Positions 1 through 8,633 of a DNA stretch of 33,116 nt are shown here, piece by piece (positions within the stretch are counted from its first letter, which is position 1; each line of letters begins with the position of its first letter). The notes under the pieces are model-generated. The model worked only from the letters and a program-made list of their open reading frames with translations. It was not told the DNA's origin and did not search any database. Made by a program: the position numbers and the translations under genes. Origin of the DNA: an uncultured Collinsella sp. (GTDB lineage Bacteria; Actinomycetota; Coriobacteriia; Coriobacteriales; Coriobacteriaceae); NCBI GenBank assembly GCA_958348225.1, contig CATVYG010000025.1:1-33116 (forward strand). The letters are read 5' to 3'.

Positions 1-18
1 CGTAGCGGGTGGTTTAAA

Positions 19-39
19 GCTGGCCGCTGCGCGGCCAGC
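19..39. repeat. Perfect hairpin, 9-bp arms
   Basis: Arms GCTGGCCGC and GCGGCCAGC surround a 3-base loop. It sits just beyond the terminator of the pilus operon. There is no U-run on either side, so it is not clearly a terminator. It may belong to whatever lies left of the window. Confidence 0.5.
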
Positions 40-53
40 GGACTAAAGTCTTG

Positions 54-97
54 AAAAAAACGGGGCAGGCTCCAGTGCGGAGTCTGCCCCGAAAAAA
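54..97 (-). terminator. Rho-independent terminator of the pilus operon
   Basis: A 13-bp stem (61-73 with 79-91, one G-T pair) with a 5-base loop is flanked by A-runs at 54-60 and 92-97. Read on the minus strand the hairpin is followed by seven T's. It lies about 100 bases past the stop of the last pilin gene and should end that transcript. Confidence 0.85.
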
Positions 98-192
98 GAA
101 TGGCAAAGCAAGAACGTCGATGGACGAGAAAAGTGTCCGCAAGTCTCATGGCCATCACATCCCACCTGCCAAAGGGGATGGGTGAGCGAGCG

Positions 193-1995
193 TTACTCCT
201 GCTCGGACTCCTCAGCCTGCTTACGGCTGCGGATGAGGTGCGCCACGCCGATGCACAGCACCGCGCCACCAGCGATCCAAGTGAACGTCACGCCGTTGAG
301 ACCGGTGAGCGGGAGGCCAACCTGCTTGGTATCGCCGACGGTGATGTTGAAGGTGCCGTCGTCGTTTGTGGCTGTGCCAGTTTTGACCTCAAGCTTGTTA
401 TCGCCAACCTTACCCTCGCCATCATCATTGATGCCAGCGATAAGCTTGTCAGTTTGGGACATAGAAAGCGTTATCTTATCAATTTTAGTCCCATCCTCTG
501 ACATGGTCGGAACAATCTCGAAATCGAACGGTGAGATATCGGCATAACCCTCGAGATGTTTCTCTGTCACGGTATATTTGCCGGCGTCGAGACCCTTCAC
601 TGTAAAATATCCGTCGTTATTGGTCTGGAATACATGTTCCTCGGTGGAGAGGGTGCCGTCTTTCCCAACAAACTTACCATCCAAGGTCTTATCGTTTGGT
701 TTATTCACCTTAATGGTAAACTGAGCACCGTTCAGAGCCCGCTCCGTTCCCAAGTCGACCTTGTTGATCTTGAGGCCGTACGTGTAGTCCTCAACCGTAT
801 CGGACGCCGAGGTGCCAATGCCACCTGACATGGGGTTGTTGGAATACTCGAGCGTAACGATGTTAGGATTGACCTTCAGCTGGTTGTTTGCACCCGCAAT
901 ATTCGCGCTTGCGTTGAGCTTCGCCTTGTAGAAGACAACGATCTGTGTGTCGGCGTTTACGCTGGAGATATCCTTGAGTCCCTTTTTCTCCCCCTTCGCG
1001 CCAAATTCGATAGTCAAGGTAGTGGTGCCATCGTCATTGTTAGCCTTATTTGTCGTGTAATCATTATTAGCGATCAGTTCGTATTTATCCTGATTACTCG
1101 GATCCTTGTTCACCGCGTAGACTACGACACTATTGTCAGTATAGGTAAGACCCTTTGAAAGAGTGTCCGTAAACTTATATGCATAGGAATCGTAGGTGTC
1201 ATAGTTATCGGCGACCGATCCGGTAAGCTTGTAGGTCACTTCCTGTCCGATTTGAGAGTTAGCAACGCCAGCCCAACCATTTGGCAGCTTCGTGGGATCA
1301 TCAGAAGTCGCAGCAAGAATCTGCTTGTCGACAGTGGGGATGCTGGTCTTCTCAGTTACAGTCACGGCTTCGCCGCCCACGAGGGCGAAAATCGGAGACG
1401 TGCCGGTGTTCTTCTTGCCAGTGCCCAGACTACTTTCGTCGGTCACAAACAGGTAGTAGCCGTTGCCATTCGCCGAATTAGGAGTCCAAGAACCACCAGT
1501 AGGGATGTTAGTCGCGGCAGGGTTCTCACTCTTAACGGCATTCGCAACTGCGTAGAGAACATTGTTGGTAGCGATTCGCGTTCCATCAGTCGATGTTGAT
1601 CCTGCAGTAGTGGGACCCGCATGTGCCATGAGGAAGTCGGCTACTTCCTGGGCCGTAGGTTTGCTAGACAGCTGATCCTTAACCTCCAAGCTGTCATAAC
1701 CCTTCCAGTCTTTCTTAATGGCATCAATCACCTTCGCGCCAACCGTATTGCTTGCCCACGTGATGTTCTGAGCGGTCTTGCCGCCGTTTTCAGCGTCGGT
1801 CACCGTTGCCTTAAAGATCTGATACGCCTTGAACGTGGCGTTCTCGTTACCCTTGACCTGGCTGATCGTGATGCTGCCCGTCGCACCCTCCGCCGCAAAC
1901 GCCATCGTGACCGGCGCCATAACTCCGCCGAAGCTCAACGCCGCTGTGAGGCCTGCGGTTACTGCCAGGCGTGCGATGTTCTTGCTCATGCTCAT
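193..1995 (-). CDS. SpaA-type sortase-anchored pilin (third gene of pilus operon)
   Basis: A 600-residue surface protein that should be exported by Sec, joined into a pilus or wall by sortase, and stabilised by internal isopeptide bonds. Seen: signal peptide (residues 1-34, AFA/A cleavage), an N-terminal pilin-type region with a candidate linking lysine in TVDKQIL, an isopeptide D2-like middle, a Cna_B/SpaA domain starting near YGLKINKVD with a degenerate E-box (YTVTEKHLEGY), LPLTG at 561-565, a membrane segment and a basic tail. I chose the ATG at 1995, 22 codons inside the longest frame, because GGAGG lies 8 bases upstream of it. It is a paralogue of the next gene upstream but visibly less GC-rich. 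Partner pilins precede it; no sortase is visible. The family call is firm; its role as backbone or minor pilin is not. Confidence 0.88.
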   Translation of the reverse strand: MSMSKNIARLAVTAGLTAALSFGGVMAPVTMAFAAEGATGSITISQVKGNENATFKAYQIFKATVTDAENGGKTAQNITWASNTVGAKVIDAIKKDWKGYDSLEVKDQLSSKPTAQEVADFLMAHAGPTTAGSTSTDGTRIATNNVLYAVANAVKSENPAATNIPTGGSWTPNSANGNGYYLFVTDESSLGTGKKNTGTSPIFALVGGEAVTVTEKTSIPTVDKQILAATSDDPTKLPNGWAGVANSQIGQEVTYKLTGSVADNYDTYDSYAYKFTDTLSKGLTYTDNSVVVYAVNKDPSNQDKYELIANNDYTTNKANNDDGTTTLTIEFGAKGEKKGLKDISSVNADTQIVVFYKAKLNASANIAGANNQLKVNPNIVTLEYSNNPMSGGIGTSASDTVEDYTYGLKINKVDLGTERALNGAQFTIKVNKPNDKTLDGKFVGKDGTLSTEEHVFQTNNDGYFTVKGLDAGKYTVTEKHLEGYADISPFDFEIVPTMSEDGTKIDKITLSMSQTDKLIAGINDDGEGKVGDNKLEVKTGTATNDDGTFNITVGDTKQVGLPLTGLNGVTFTWIAGGAVLCIGVAHLIRSRKQAEESEQE

Positions 1996-2078
1996 CTTCT
2001 TTTCCTCCGTTTTCCGGTTGGTTCTCATTCGATCGGTCATCATCTGTCTGTGTCTTAGCATCTGCTTCGCTACGTCTC

Positions 2079-2097
2079 GCCCCGCTCTCTGTGGGGC
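2079..2097 (-). other. Small intercistronic hairpin between pilin genes
   Basis: GCCCC and GGGGC arms with a 9-base loop lie just after the stop of the upstream pilin gene on the minus strand, inside the 108-bp gap to the next pilin. No U-run follows. It could affect transcript processing or the ratio of the two pilins, but it is short and may be chance. Confidence 0.3.
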
Positions 2098-2103
2098 TGC
2101 CAG

Positions 2104-3768
2104 CTACTCTTTATGGCTGCCACCTACCCGCTTGATCAGGAGCGCGACCACGATCAGTGCAGCTCCGGCGACCGCTGCGGCGGCCACGGCGTACATTGCC
2201 ATATCACCAGTCAAGGGCATAAAGCCTCCGGTGGTAATGCTAGGGAGTGTGCCGGCGGGCGTGTTGATGATCGACGCCTCCAGGCTGCCCGTCGACCCGT
2301 CCGCGCTGTCGGCGCGCAGGGGCGACTCGGCCGTGATGGTGAGCTTGGGCTTGGCGGCGGCCACCTGGTCGACGTCCAGGCCCTCGGCCTTGACCGTCAC
2401 GGAGCGCGTGCCCTCAAAGGCGGTGTAGCCCTTGGGCGCCTTGAGCTCGCGGACCTCCAGCTTGCCCGAGTCCACGCCCGAGACGGTCACGCGGCCGTCC
2501 TCGCCCGTCGTGACGGTGGCCTTGCCATCCGCATCCCACGTGCCGTCGGCCGCCAGTGTGCGACCGCGGTCGTCGACGATGCTCAGGACTGCCCCGGCAA
2601 GCGGCTTGTCACCGTCGCTGCCGCGCTTGGTGAGCGCGAGATCCCAGGTGTAGGCGCACGCATCGTCGCTCGGCGTGCGGGTAAAGCCGGCGTCGCCGGA
2701 CTGGTCGGCAAAGGGAGAACGCGGGTAGCGCAGGTAAACTTCGTTGGGGTTGCCCTTCGCAATGCCGTGGTTGCATGCGCTGTTGAGCGGTGCATTATAC
2801 ACGGCGACCACGCGGGCGCCGGCGGTAAAGACGTCGGCGCCGCCGAGCACGGCGACCAGGTCGCCGGTGCGCACGGTGAAGGTCTTACCGTCGACCGAGA
2901 CCCCGCACTGGGCCGTGATATCGGTCCAGCCCTTCGCAGGCTCGGTGCCGGCGCGGCCGTCCTTGCCGGCCGAGACGGCGTCGAAGCCGCCGTCCGCGCC
3001 CGCCGCCACGTACACGCGCATGCTCGCGGCCACCTTGGAGGGGTCGAGCCCCGCGCCCATGGTGTCGACAAACCGCACCGTATAGGTGTCGTAGGCGGCA
3101 AGGCCCGCCGGGACCGTGGCCGAGAGGCGCCAGTACAGGTCGTCGGCGACCGTGGCGTCGGCGGCCTTCTGCCATGCGGCGGTGCTGTCCTCCAGCACGT
3201 GCTTGGCCACCTTGGGAGTGGCGGCCTTGGGCTTGACGGCGACGGCGCCGCCGCCGACCAGGGACATGATCGGCGCGGTGCCGACCTCGCCCTGGGCGAT
3301 GGCGTCGTCGTCGGCGACGATGAGCCAGTAGCCGCAGGGCAGCTCGGCCGCCGTGCCCGCGTTAAGGGCCACAGACTTGGCGCCAGAGCTCTGGAGGGAA
3401 CGAGCGAGCTGTGCGCTCAGCGCGCTCGTAAGGTGGGAATCGGTGTTGAGCCACTCGGCAGCTTCCTGCGCGGTGGTCTGGGAATTGGGCATGCCGGCGC
3501 TGTGCAGCACGGGCAGTGCGGCGTCGCGCACGGCGGCGCTTGGCCAGGCGAGGTCGGTGGCGATCTTGGCGTCGCTGTCGCCGTCGACGACGTTGGCGCT
3601 AAAGATCTGGTAGGCGTCATAGCTGCTCGCAACGGTGCCGCTCACCGTGATGGAACCGTTCGAGGTCGGCGCGGCCTGCGCGGATGCGGGGAACACAACC
3701 GCGCAGGTGCCAATCAAGAGGGCAAGCAGCGCAAACAAGATCGGGAAGGAGCAAACTTTCTTATTCAC
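2104..3768 (-). CDS. SpaA-type sortase-anchored pilin (second gene of pilus operon)
   Basis: A 554-residue exported pilin-like protein. Seen: a signal peptide ending near ASAQA/A, an N-terminal region paralogous to the following pilin (shared DAYQIF and SLVGGGAV-type blocks), a candidate linking lysine in PKVAKHVL, a Cna_B/SpaA domain with a good E-box (LEVRELKAPKGY), the non-standard sorting signal MPLTG at 517-521, a membrane helix and a basic tail. The start is a GTG at 3768: GGGAGGT lies 7 bases upstream, and the GTG overlaps the stop of the adhesin gene by 8 bases, implying translational coupling. The longest frame starts 27 codons earlier, inside the adhesin gene, and lacks this context. 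It is much more GC-rich than either neighbour. Confidence 0.87.
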   Translation of the reverse strand: MNKKVCSFPILFALLALLIGTCAVVFPASAQAAPTSNGSITVSGTVASSYDAYQIFSANVVDGDSDAKIATDLAWPSAAVRDAALPVLHSAGMPNSQTTAQEAAEWLNTDSHLTSALSAQLARSLQSSGAKSVALNAGTAAELPCGYWLIVADDDAIAQGEVGTAPIMSLVGGGAVAVKPKAATPKVAKHVLEDSTAAWQKAADATVADDLYWRLSATVPAGLAAYDTYTVRFVDTMGAGLDPSKVAASMRVYVAAGADGGFDAVSAGKDGRAGTEPAKGWTDITAQCGVSVDGKTFTVRTGDLVAVLGGADVFTAGARVVAVYNAPLNSACNHGIAKGNPNEVYLRYPRSPFADQSGDAGFTRTPSDDACAYTWDLALTKRGSDGDKPLAGAVLSIVDDRGRTLAADGTWDADGKATVTTGEDGRVTVSGVDSGKLEVRELKAPKGYTAFEGTRSVTVKAEGLDVDQVAAAKPKLTITAESPLRADSADGSTGSLEASIINTPAGTLPSITTGGFMPLTGDMAMYAVAAAAVAGAALIVVALLIKRVGGSHKE

Positions 3769-6700
3769 GACGCTTACCTCCCTTCGCATTCGCCTTGCGA
3801 CGAATGTGCATCCAGGCCGCAGCAGCGCAAAGCACCACCGCGCCGGCAAGGTACGTCAGAGTGACGCCCGACATACCAGAAAGGGGCAAAGAGGTGGAGT
3901 AGGTGTTGGTGAAGACCGGAACGCTTTGTTCCTTGCCAGTGGCCTCGTCCTTAGCCGAAACGTAGGTTACCGCCTTTTGCTCGTTCTCGGGGATATCCTT
4001 GCCATCGGCATTGACGATCCTGGTGTAGGTCACATCGCACTTGATCGTCTTATCAGACTGATCAGTTGCCTTGACCGTGATCTTGTAGACCGACTTGTCG
4101 AACTTGTAGTGCGAGAACAGCGAACTGTTATCTTTCTCGTGCACATAGTACGTGAAGGTCTTGGAAGCGCCACGGCCCGTGGGATCCGTGCCCTTGGCGA
4201 GATCGGCAAGTGTGTACGTAATCTCATCGACGAAGCGCAGGGTCTGAGGATTGCGGCCACCGGCAGTGGTCAAGACGGTCTTGACGCTGTCGCCCGTAAA
4301 GCTCTCGTTATCCGCAAACTCGAGCGTGAACTCCTTCATCTCGCCACCCTCAACGACCTTAGTCGCCTCAGGAGTCCAAGAGCCGCTGGAGGTATAGGGC
4401 ACGATTCTGTTGATAAAGGTCGGGCTATCACTGCCACCGATAGTAACCGTAGCCGTTGTTTTGTCCTCTGAGTACCCAACGGAATAGTCTCCGAGACCAA
4501 GTGATTCGAAGCTCTTATCGTCCTCGGCCTTTTTATAGACGACTACCGTTTTTACCTTGTAATATTTAATCGTGAACCCCATGAGCGTTTCAGAGTGGGA
4601 TGCATCGTCCTCAACTGTTGCCTCGATCTTGTAAATTGTCTTATCGAATTTGGTGTCTGATTCGTTTTGGCCGCTGATGGGTTCCTCAACGAGATAGAAA
4701 ACGTATTGCCCTGAAGAATAGTCCTTGCCAGAGTCGAAGGTGATACTGCCGTTTGATTGATCAACAGTCGCCTCACCCGCACCACTGCACTCGCCCATAT
4801 CTAACGTGCCGTCATCTTTCCAAGAAGGTGCCTTGGTACCGTTAACCTCCTGGCGCAGCAGCTGAAACTTGTACTCGTGCCCATTAAGGGGTTGTTTGTC
4901 TCCCTTTGCATTCACAAGCGCCTTAGTGGCCTCGAGTTTCATGCTCGGGTAAACCCTCAGATCACTGACCTCGCCAACGACAAGATCGCCGTTGGTCATG
5001 ATGCCGCCACCGTGGGTGTAGGAGTAGTTGCCACTGATGATGGTCGTAGCATCTCTCTGCGCATCACTTTTAGCCGCATCGGAGGGATGGGCCTCAAGAC
5101 CAAACATGTACTTGGCCTCGGCACCGCCATTAGGATCGATGGTAATCTTCTGGCGATCACAGGTACCCTTCCAGCCAGCAGAGCCACCGCCGAGCATCTT
5201 GCCGAGAACGACTGCGACCGTCTTAGTGCTGTCGTCCTTGCGCACGAGGAAGAAATCCTTGTGGCCTTCTTCTTTGAAGGTTGGGGTAATGTAGTTAGAA
5301 TCGCTGTCCTCGTTCTTGCTATTACCTCCGGCAGACATGTGATCATTATAACCATGATCCGTATTGTTGTAGATTGCGGCACCATTTGAGTGCGAGACAA
5401 TCGTCTCTCCCGTGGGGCAGGCACTGATGCCACCACCCCAGCCGCCGGCATCATTTTGAGTGATTAGCGTCTTTACGATATTGAGCTTGCCGCCCTGCTG
5501 GATAAAGACGCCACCGCCGCCCCAGTCGCCACCACGGTCTTTAGTGCTGCCCGTCATGGTCTTGTTGTTGGTGATGTAAATCTTGCCAGTATCTCCAGCG
5601 TTAATTCTCGCGATCGTACCAGTTCCATTGGCTCCAGCAATACGCAAGCCGCCGCCTTCGCCGTTAACAGATTCGTTGCCCGCAATCGTGCCGCCTGTCA
5701 TGGTAAACGTAATCGCCTTGCCCCAGAAGCCAGCGTAGATTCCGCCACCAGCCTCTTTGGAGTAGTTGGCCGTAACAGAACCGCCCGTCATATTCAGTGT
5801 GCCACCATCGACAGAAGCAATACCGCCGCCGCCGAGCAGACCAAGGTTGAACTTTTCAGTGATATAGGAGTCGACGCGGTTGTTGGTAATATTTGCCGGA
5901 TCAACGATTTCAACATTAGCATTTTTGGTAAAGACACCGCCGCCATAGCCATTATTGGGATTGTCGACGTCGTTATAGGGATTCCCATACGTAGCGTTGC
6001 CAGAGATAACACCGCCTAAAAATTTCAGCTTGGCGCCCTTGTCAGCATAGATGCCACCACCAGAAGCAGCCTTGTTTGCAGCGATTACGCCGTTGGTCAT
6101 TTTGAGCTCGGCTTTTGCGCCCGTCACGCACAGGCCACCGCCCCAGCCGCCGCCGCTACCGTTGGTGACATACCCGCCAGAAATATTGACAGTGCCCCGA
6201 GAGAAAATAACGTGACCGTCGTAGCCCAGGGTACGAGGCGTTGTGATCATGCCACTCTTAAGGTTGAGCGTGCCCCCTTGCTCAACAGAAATGACTCGAT
6301 TTACATAGCCCTCTTTGCATGCAACGATAGCGCCGAAATCCTTAACAGTGTGCAGGTAGGTCTTTTCGCTAGTACCAAGATCGTTAGGCGTGCTGTTAGG
6401 CGTGCTTTCAGTTACGTAGTATGTGAGTTGTTGTGGAACACTTTCACCCTCGACGAACTGCATCTGTGCTGGCTGACCAGGTTCAGCACTGGGAGCTTCA
6501 GTCGGCGAGTCATTCGCCGCACCTTCAACAGTTAGCGTAAAGCCACTATTAATTGTGATAAATGTACAAACAGAATTTCTGTCGTCCTTGTTAATGTTAC
6601 CGTTGCTGTAATAAAGCTTATGACCCGCAAGGTCGATCGTAGTATTTTGACTGATAGTGATTGACTCACTTGAACTAATGTCAGCCGCAAGACGTAGTTT

Positions 6701-7180
6701 GTCGGGTTTAGTCGACGCGTGAAGGTACGCTGCCAGGTCTTCGTCACTCTTCAGCAGCGTGTACCCATCCGAATCTCGTTGAAGTTCCTGATCCACACCT
6801 TCATTTGCAACAGTAGCGACCTTAGAGACAGACTGTCCATCGTCCGCGGGCTGCGCAGCGCTCTCGGCTCCCGTGTCATCGGCAGACGAATCCGCTGCAG
6901 CGGCATCTTCTCCTTCGCCACCCTCAGCGTCGTCACTATTCTGGTTTTCGGTATCCCCGTTGTTGGTGTTGTCTACATCAGTAGACTCACTTGAGGAACC
7001 CCCCCCCATCACAGTTTCCTCGGTAGAAACTGTCTGGGCATCGTTTGCAATGGCCTGCGAGATCGGAGGCATGACGAGCGACAGTACCAGGCTCAAAACG
7101 GAGGCTCCGCACAAAACGCCTGCCAGCACACGGCGCGTCGCTTTTTTACTCTGCTTAGTTTTTTCTGAATTCGCTTTCAT
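3761..7180 (-). CDS. Large beta-helix adhesin/pilin with two isopeptide pilin-linker domains, sortase anchored
   Basis: A 1139-residue first gene of the pilus operon, probably the tip or shaft adhesin. Seen in order: a long basic signal peptide (1-46), an acidic low-complexity stretch (about 50-115), a right-handed parallel beta-helix (roughly 290-640) with repeated GGGI/GGGV and TNN/SGN turns like polymorphic outer membrane proteins, two domains resembling the Spy0128/FctA pilin isopeptide linkage fold (roughly 745-895 and 905-1085), LPLSG at 1098-1102, a membrane helix and a basic tail. The ATG at 7180 has GGGGAGGA 6-8 bases upstream. Odd feature: codons 58-61 contain nine consecutive G's on the coding strand (6999-7007), where slippage would frameshift the protein just after the signal peptide. 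Ligand unknown. Confidence 0.87.
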   Translation of the reverse strand: MKANSEKTKQSKKATRRVLAGVLCGASVLSLVLSLVMPPISQAIANDAQTVSTEETVMGGGSSSESTDVDNTNNGDTENQNSDDAEGGEGEDAAAADSSADDTGAESAAQPADDGQSVSKVATVANEGVDQELQRDSDGYTLLKSDEDLAAYLHASTKPDKLRLAADISSSESITISQNTTIDLAGHKLYYSNGNINKDDRNSVCTFITINSGFTLTVEGAANDSPTEAPSAEPGQPAQMQFVEGESVPQQLTYYVTESTPNSTPNDLGTSEKTYLHTVKDFGAIVACKEGYVNRVISVEQGGTLNLKSGMITTPRTLGYDGHVIFSRGTVNISGGYVTNGSGGGWGGGLCVTGAKAELKMTNGVIAANKAASGGGIYADKGAKLKFLGGVISGNATYGNPYNDVDNPNNGYGGGVFTKNANVEIVDPANITNNRVDSYITEKFNLGLLGGGGIASVDGGTLNMTGGSVTANYSKEAGGGIYAGFWGKAITFTMTGGTIAGNESVNGEGGGLRIAGANGTGTIARINAGDTGKIYITNNKTMTGSTKDRGGDWGGGGVFIQQGGKLNIVKTLITQNDAGGWGGGISACPTGETIVSHSNGAAIYNNTDHGYNDHMSAGGNSKNEDSDSNYITPTFKEEGHKDFFLVRKDDSTKTVAVVLGKMLGGGSAGWKGTCDRQKITIDPNGGAEAKYMFGLEAHPSDAAKSDAQRDATTIISGNYSYTHGGGIMTNGDLVVGEVSDLRVYPSMKLEATKALVNAKGDKQPLNGHEYKFQLLRQEVNGTKAPSWKDDGTLDMGECSGAGEATVDQSNGSITFDSGKDYSSGQYVFYLVEEPISGQNESDTKFDKTIYKIEATVEDDASHSETLMGFTIKYYKVKTVVVYKKAEDDKSFESLGLGDYSVGYSEDKTTATVTIGGSDSPTFINRIVPYTSSGSWTPEATKVVEGGEMKEFTLEFADNESFTGDSVKTVLTTAGGRNPQTLRFVDEITYTLADLAKGTDPTGRGASKTFTYYVHEKDNSSLFSHYKFDKSVYKITVKATDQSDKTIKCDVTYTRIVNADGKDIPENEQKAVTYVSAKDEATGKEQSVPVFTNTYSTSLPLSGMSGVTLTYLAGAVVLCAAAAWMHIRRKANAKGGKRRE
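6999..7007 (-). repeat. Nine-G homopolymer inside adhesin reading frame
   Basis: On the coding strand the G of ATG (Met58) plus the next eight bases form a run of nine G's, encoding Gly-Gly-Gly. It lies in the acidic linker just after the signal peptide. Homopolymers of this length in surface-protein genes are common slipped-strand phase-variation sites. As sequenced, the frame is open (ON). Confidence 0.8.
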
Positions 7181-7234
7181 CGATGTCTCCTCCCCAAGAG
7201 ACTGCGATCTTGCTCTTTCACTATCAAACGTATC

Positions 7235-7255
7235 TGCGCAATCTGTAATTGCGCA
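7235..7255 (-). other. Hairpin in probable adhesin mRNA leader
   Basis: TGCGCAAT and ATTGCGCA pair perfectly across a 5-base loop. Flanking AAACG and CGTTT can extend the structure. It is 55-75 bases upstream of the adhesin ATG, so it is either in the 5' UTR or an operator dyad. Confidence 0.45.
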
Positions 7256-7467
7256 CGTTTAATGTACAAATTTTAACGATTGTTTAGACATCTGAGCAAC
7301 AAAACCGACATTTTTGTAGCGGATTCTCAATTCTCTTGACATTTGCTCAGATTTACCTTCGTTTATTCGCTATCTATTTTTTGTTTCTACTGGTAATTTA
7401 GTTGCACATCATTTTTTAATGGCATTAGATTTTTTTGCACAAATTTTTGCTCAATAGCAAACATCCC

Positions 7468-7494
7468 GCTCACGGTCGAAAATCGACCGTGAGC
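7468..7494. repeat. 12-bp perfect palindrome with 3-base loop
   Basis: GCTCACGGTCGA and TCGACCGTGAGC flank AAA. The stem is GC-rich within AT-rich DNA upstream of the pilus operon. Neither strand has a clean U-run directly after it, so a regulator-binding dyad or a structural element is as likely as a terminator. Confidence 0.55.
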
Positions 7495-7639
7495 AGTAGG
7501 TCATCAACCGGAAGGAATATCCTTCCAAACTGATAAGAATATCTTTAACTCATCGGTGGTTAGAAGCGTGATGTTCAGACACCTATATTTGAATTTGCGC
7601 GCAGATTTTCGGTATCAATTCGCCTAAGTCGCCTGAGGC

Positions 7640-7670
7640 CACCACAAAGGCACCTGTCCCCTTTGTGGTG
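7640..7670. repeat. REP-A palindromic repeat, copy 1
   Basis: CACCACAAAGG and CCTTTGTGGTG arms (11 bp) with a 9-base spacer ending CCTGTCC. It starts 14 bases past the stop of the HAD phosphatase gene on the minus strand. It belongs to a family of four copies here (8601, 10208, 26414). Confidence 0.85.
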
Positions 7671-7684
7671 ATTCTGCTCCAACG

Positions 7685-8506
7685 CTACAGCAGATGTTCC
7701 TCGATAAAGATCGCGATGCCGTCTTTGTCGTTGCTGGCGGTTACAAAATCGGCGGCGGAGCTGGTGGCATCGCTGCCGTTTGCCATGGCCACGCCCACGC
7801 CGGCGTCGGCAACCATGCAGGTGTCGTTATCGGCATCGCCAAACACGCAGATGTCCTGGAGCTCCATGTCGTTGAGCTCCGCCACGCGCACAAGGCCGCG
7901 CGTCTTGGACACGCGCGGATCCATGAACTCGTAGAGCCGCTGCGTGGTTTGCAGAGCCGCCGCCTTAACAGTGTCATCGGCAAACGTCGACGCCCGCTCA
8001 ATCACCCGCGGCATCACCTCGGGCGCCATGGTAAACATCACCTTGGGCTGCGGCTCACGCAAGAACTCGGCAAAATCGACCACCTGGTAGGGCACGCCGT
8101 CGACGCGCGACAGGTGCTCGACGCACGCGTTGCTCTCGGGCACGTAGAACACGCCGTCTCGGGGGCAGACGGGCGTTGCCGGAAGGTCCGCCATGTGCTT
8201 GCAGATGCGCGCGATGGTCTCGCCTGGCAGTGGATAGCTCAGCTCGTTGATGTCGTGCGCGCGGTCGATGACCTCGGCACCACCGCAGCCCACCAGCACG
8301 TCTACCAGGCCTTCGATGCCCCAGAGCTCGTACATGGCCTCGGTCGCGTGGGCGTCGCGCCCGGTGCACAGGCCAAAGAGTACGCCGCGCTCGCGCAGGG
8401 CGCGGATCGCCGCCACGGTGCGCGGGGACACCGTGTGCTGGCTCGTGAGCAGCGTGCCGTCGATATCGCAGAACACGGCTTTGATGTGGCTGAAGGTGGT
8501 GTCCAT
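7685..8506 (-). CDS. HAD-IIB (Cof-type) sugar-phosphate phosphatase
   Basis: A 273-residue cytosolic haloacid dehalogenase-family phosphatase. The substrate is probably a small phosphorylated sugar or metabolite, but it cannot be read from sequence. Seen: motif I D14-I-D16-G-T near the N-terminus, motif II in LCTGRD, the C2-type cap in the middle, a lysine in SKTRGLV typical of Cof proteins, and motif IV GDADND near the C-terminus. Length is normal for the family. I chose the ATG at 8506, with AGAAAGG upstream. The longer frame to 8692 runs through REP-A copy 2 and tandem repeats and lacks a family-like N-terminus. It is a single gene with no obvious operon partner. Confidence 0.88.
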   Translation of the reverse strand: MDTTFSHIKAVFCDIDGTLLTSQHTVSPRTVAAIRALRERGVLFGLCTGRDAHATEAMYELWGIEGLVDVLVGCGGAEVIDRAHDINELSYPLPGETIARICKHMADLPATPVCPRDGVFYVPESNACVEHLSRVDGVPYQVVDFAEFLREPQPKVMFTMAPEVMPRVIERASTFADDTVKAAALQTTQRLYEFMDPRVSKTRGLVRVAELNDMELQDICVFGDADNDTCMVADAGVGVAMANGSDATSSAADFVTASNDKDGIAIFIEEHLL

Positions 8507-8600
8507 GGGGGCCTTTCTGGGTTGTGCGGCGGTGTGGGGTGTATTCGTGAACGGCGTACATGGTATACCAAGGTGCAGGCGCGGCCCGTCAAAGCAAAAA

Positions 8601-8633
8601 CCACCACAAAGGTGCCTGGCCCCTTTGTGGTGG
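8601..8633. repeat. REP-A palindromic repeat, copy 2
   Basis: Perfect 12-bp arms CCACCACAAAGG / CCTTTGTGGTGG around a 9-base spacer TGCCTGGCC. On the minus strand it is followed by TTTTTGC, so it can act as a terminator for the MFS gene upstream. Confidence 0.88.

Larger units (their letters stand above)
7181..7639. promoter_or_regulatory. AT-rich leader/regulatory region of the pilus operon
   Basis: No gene lies between the adhesin start and the HAD phosphatase stop (7181-7684). The segment is much more AT-rich than its surroundings and rich in palindromes. These are a hairpin at 7235-7255 (TGCGCAAT/ATTGCGCA, with outer AAACG/CGTTT at 7226-7230 and 7256-7260), a 10-bp inverted repeat at 7290-7299 and 7343-7352, a 12-bp perfect hairpin at 7468-7494, and a 7-bp hairpin at 7510-7526. 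I could not assign -35/-10 boxes with confidence. The operon promoter and regulator sites must lie here or close by. Confidence 0.55.

Noticed and set aside
2113..3864. Long plus-strand open frame of 583 codons opposite a pilin gene
   Set aside because: It is a GC-rich antisense shadow with no domain, signal or ribosome site. The minus-strand pilin has a signal peptide, Cna_B domain and sorting motif.
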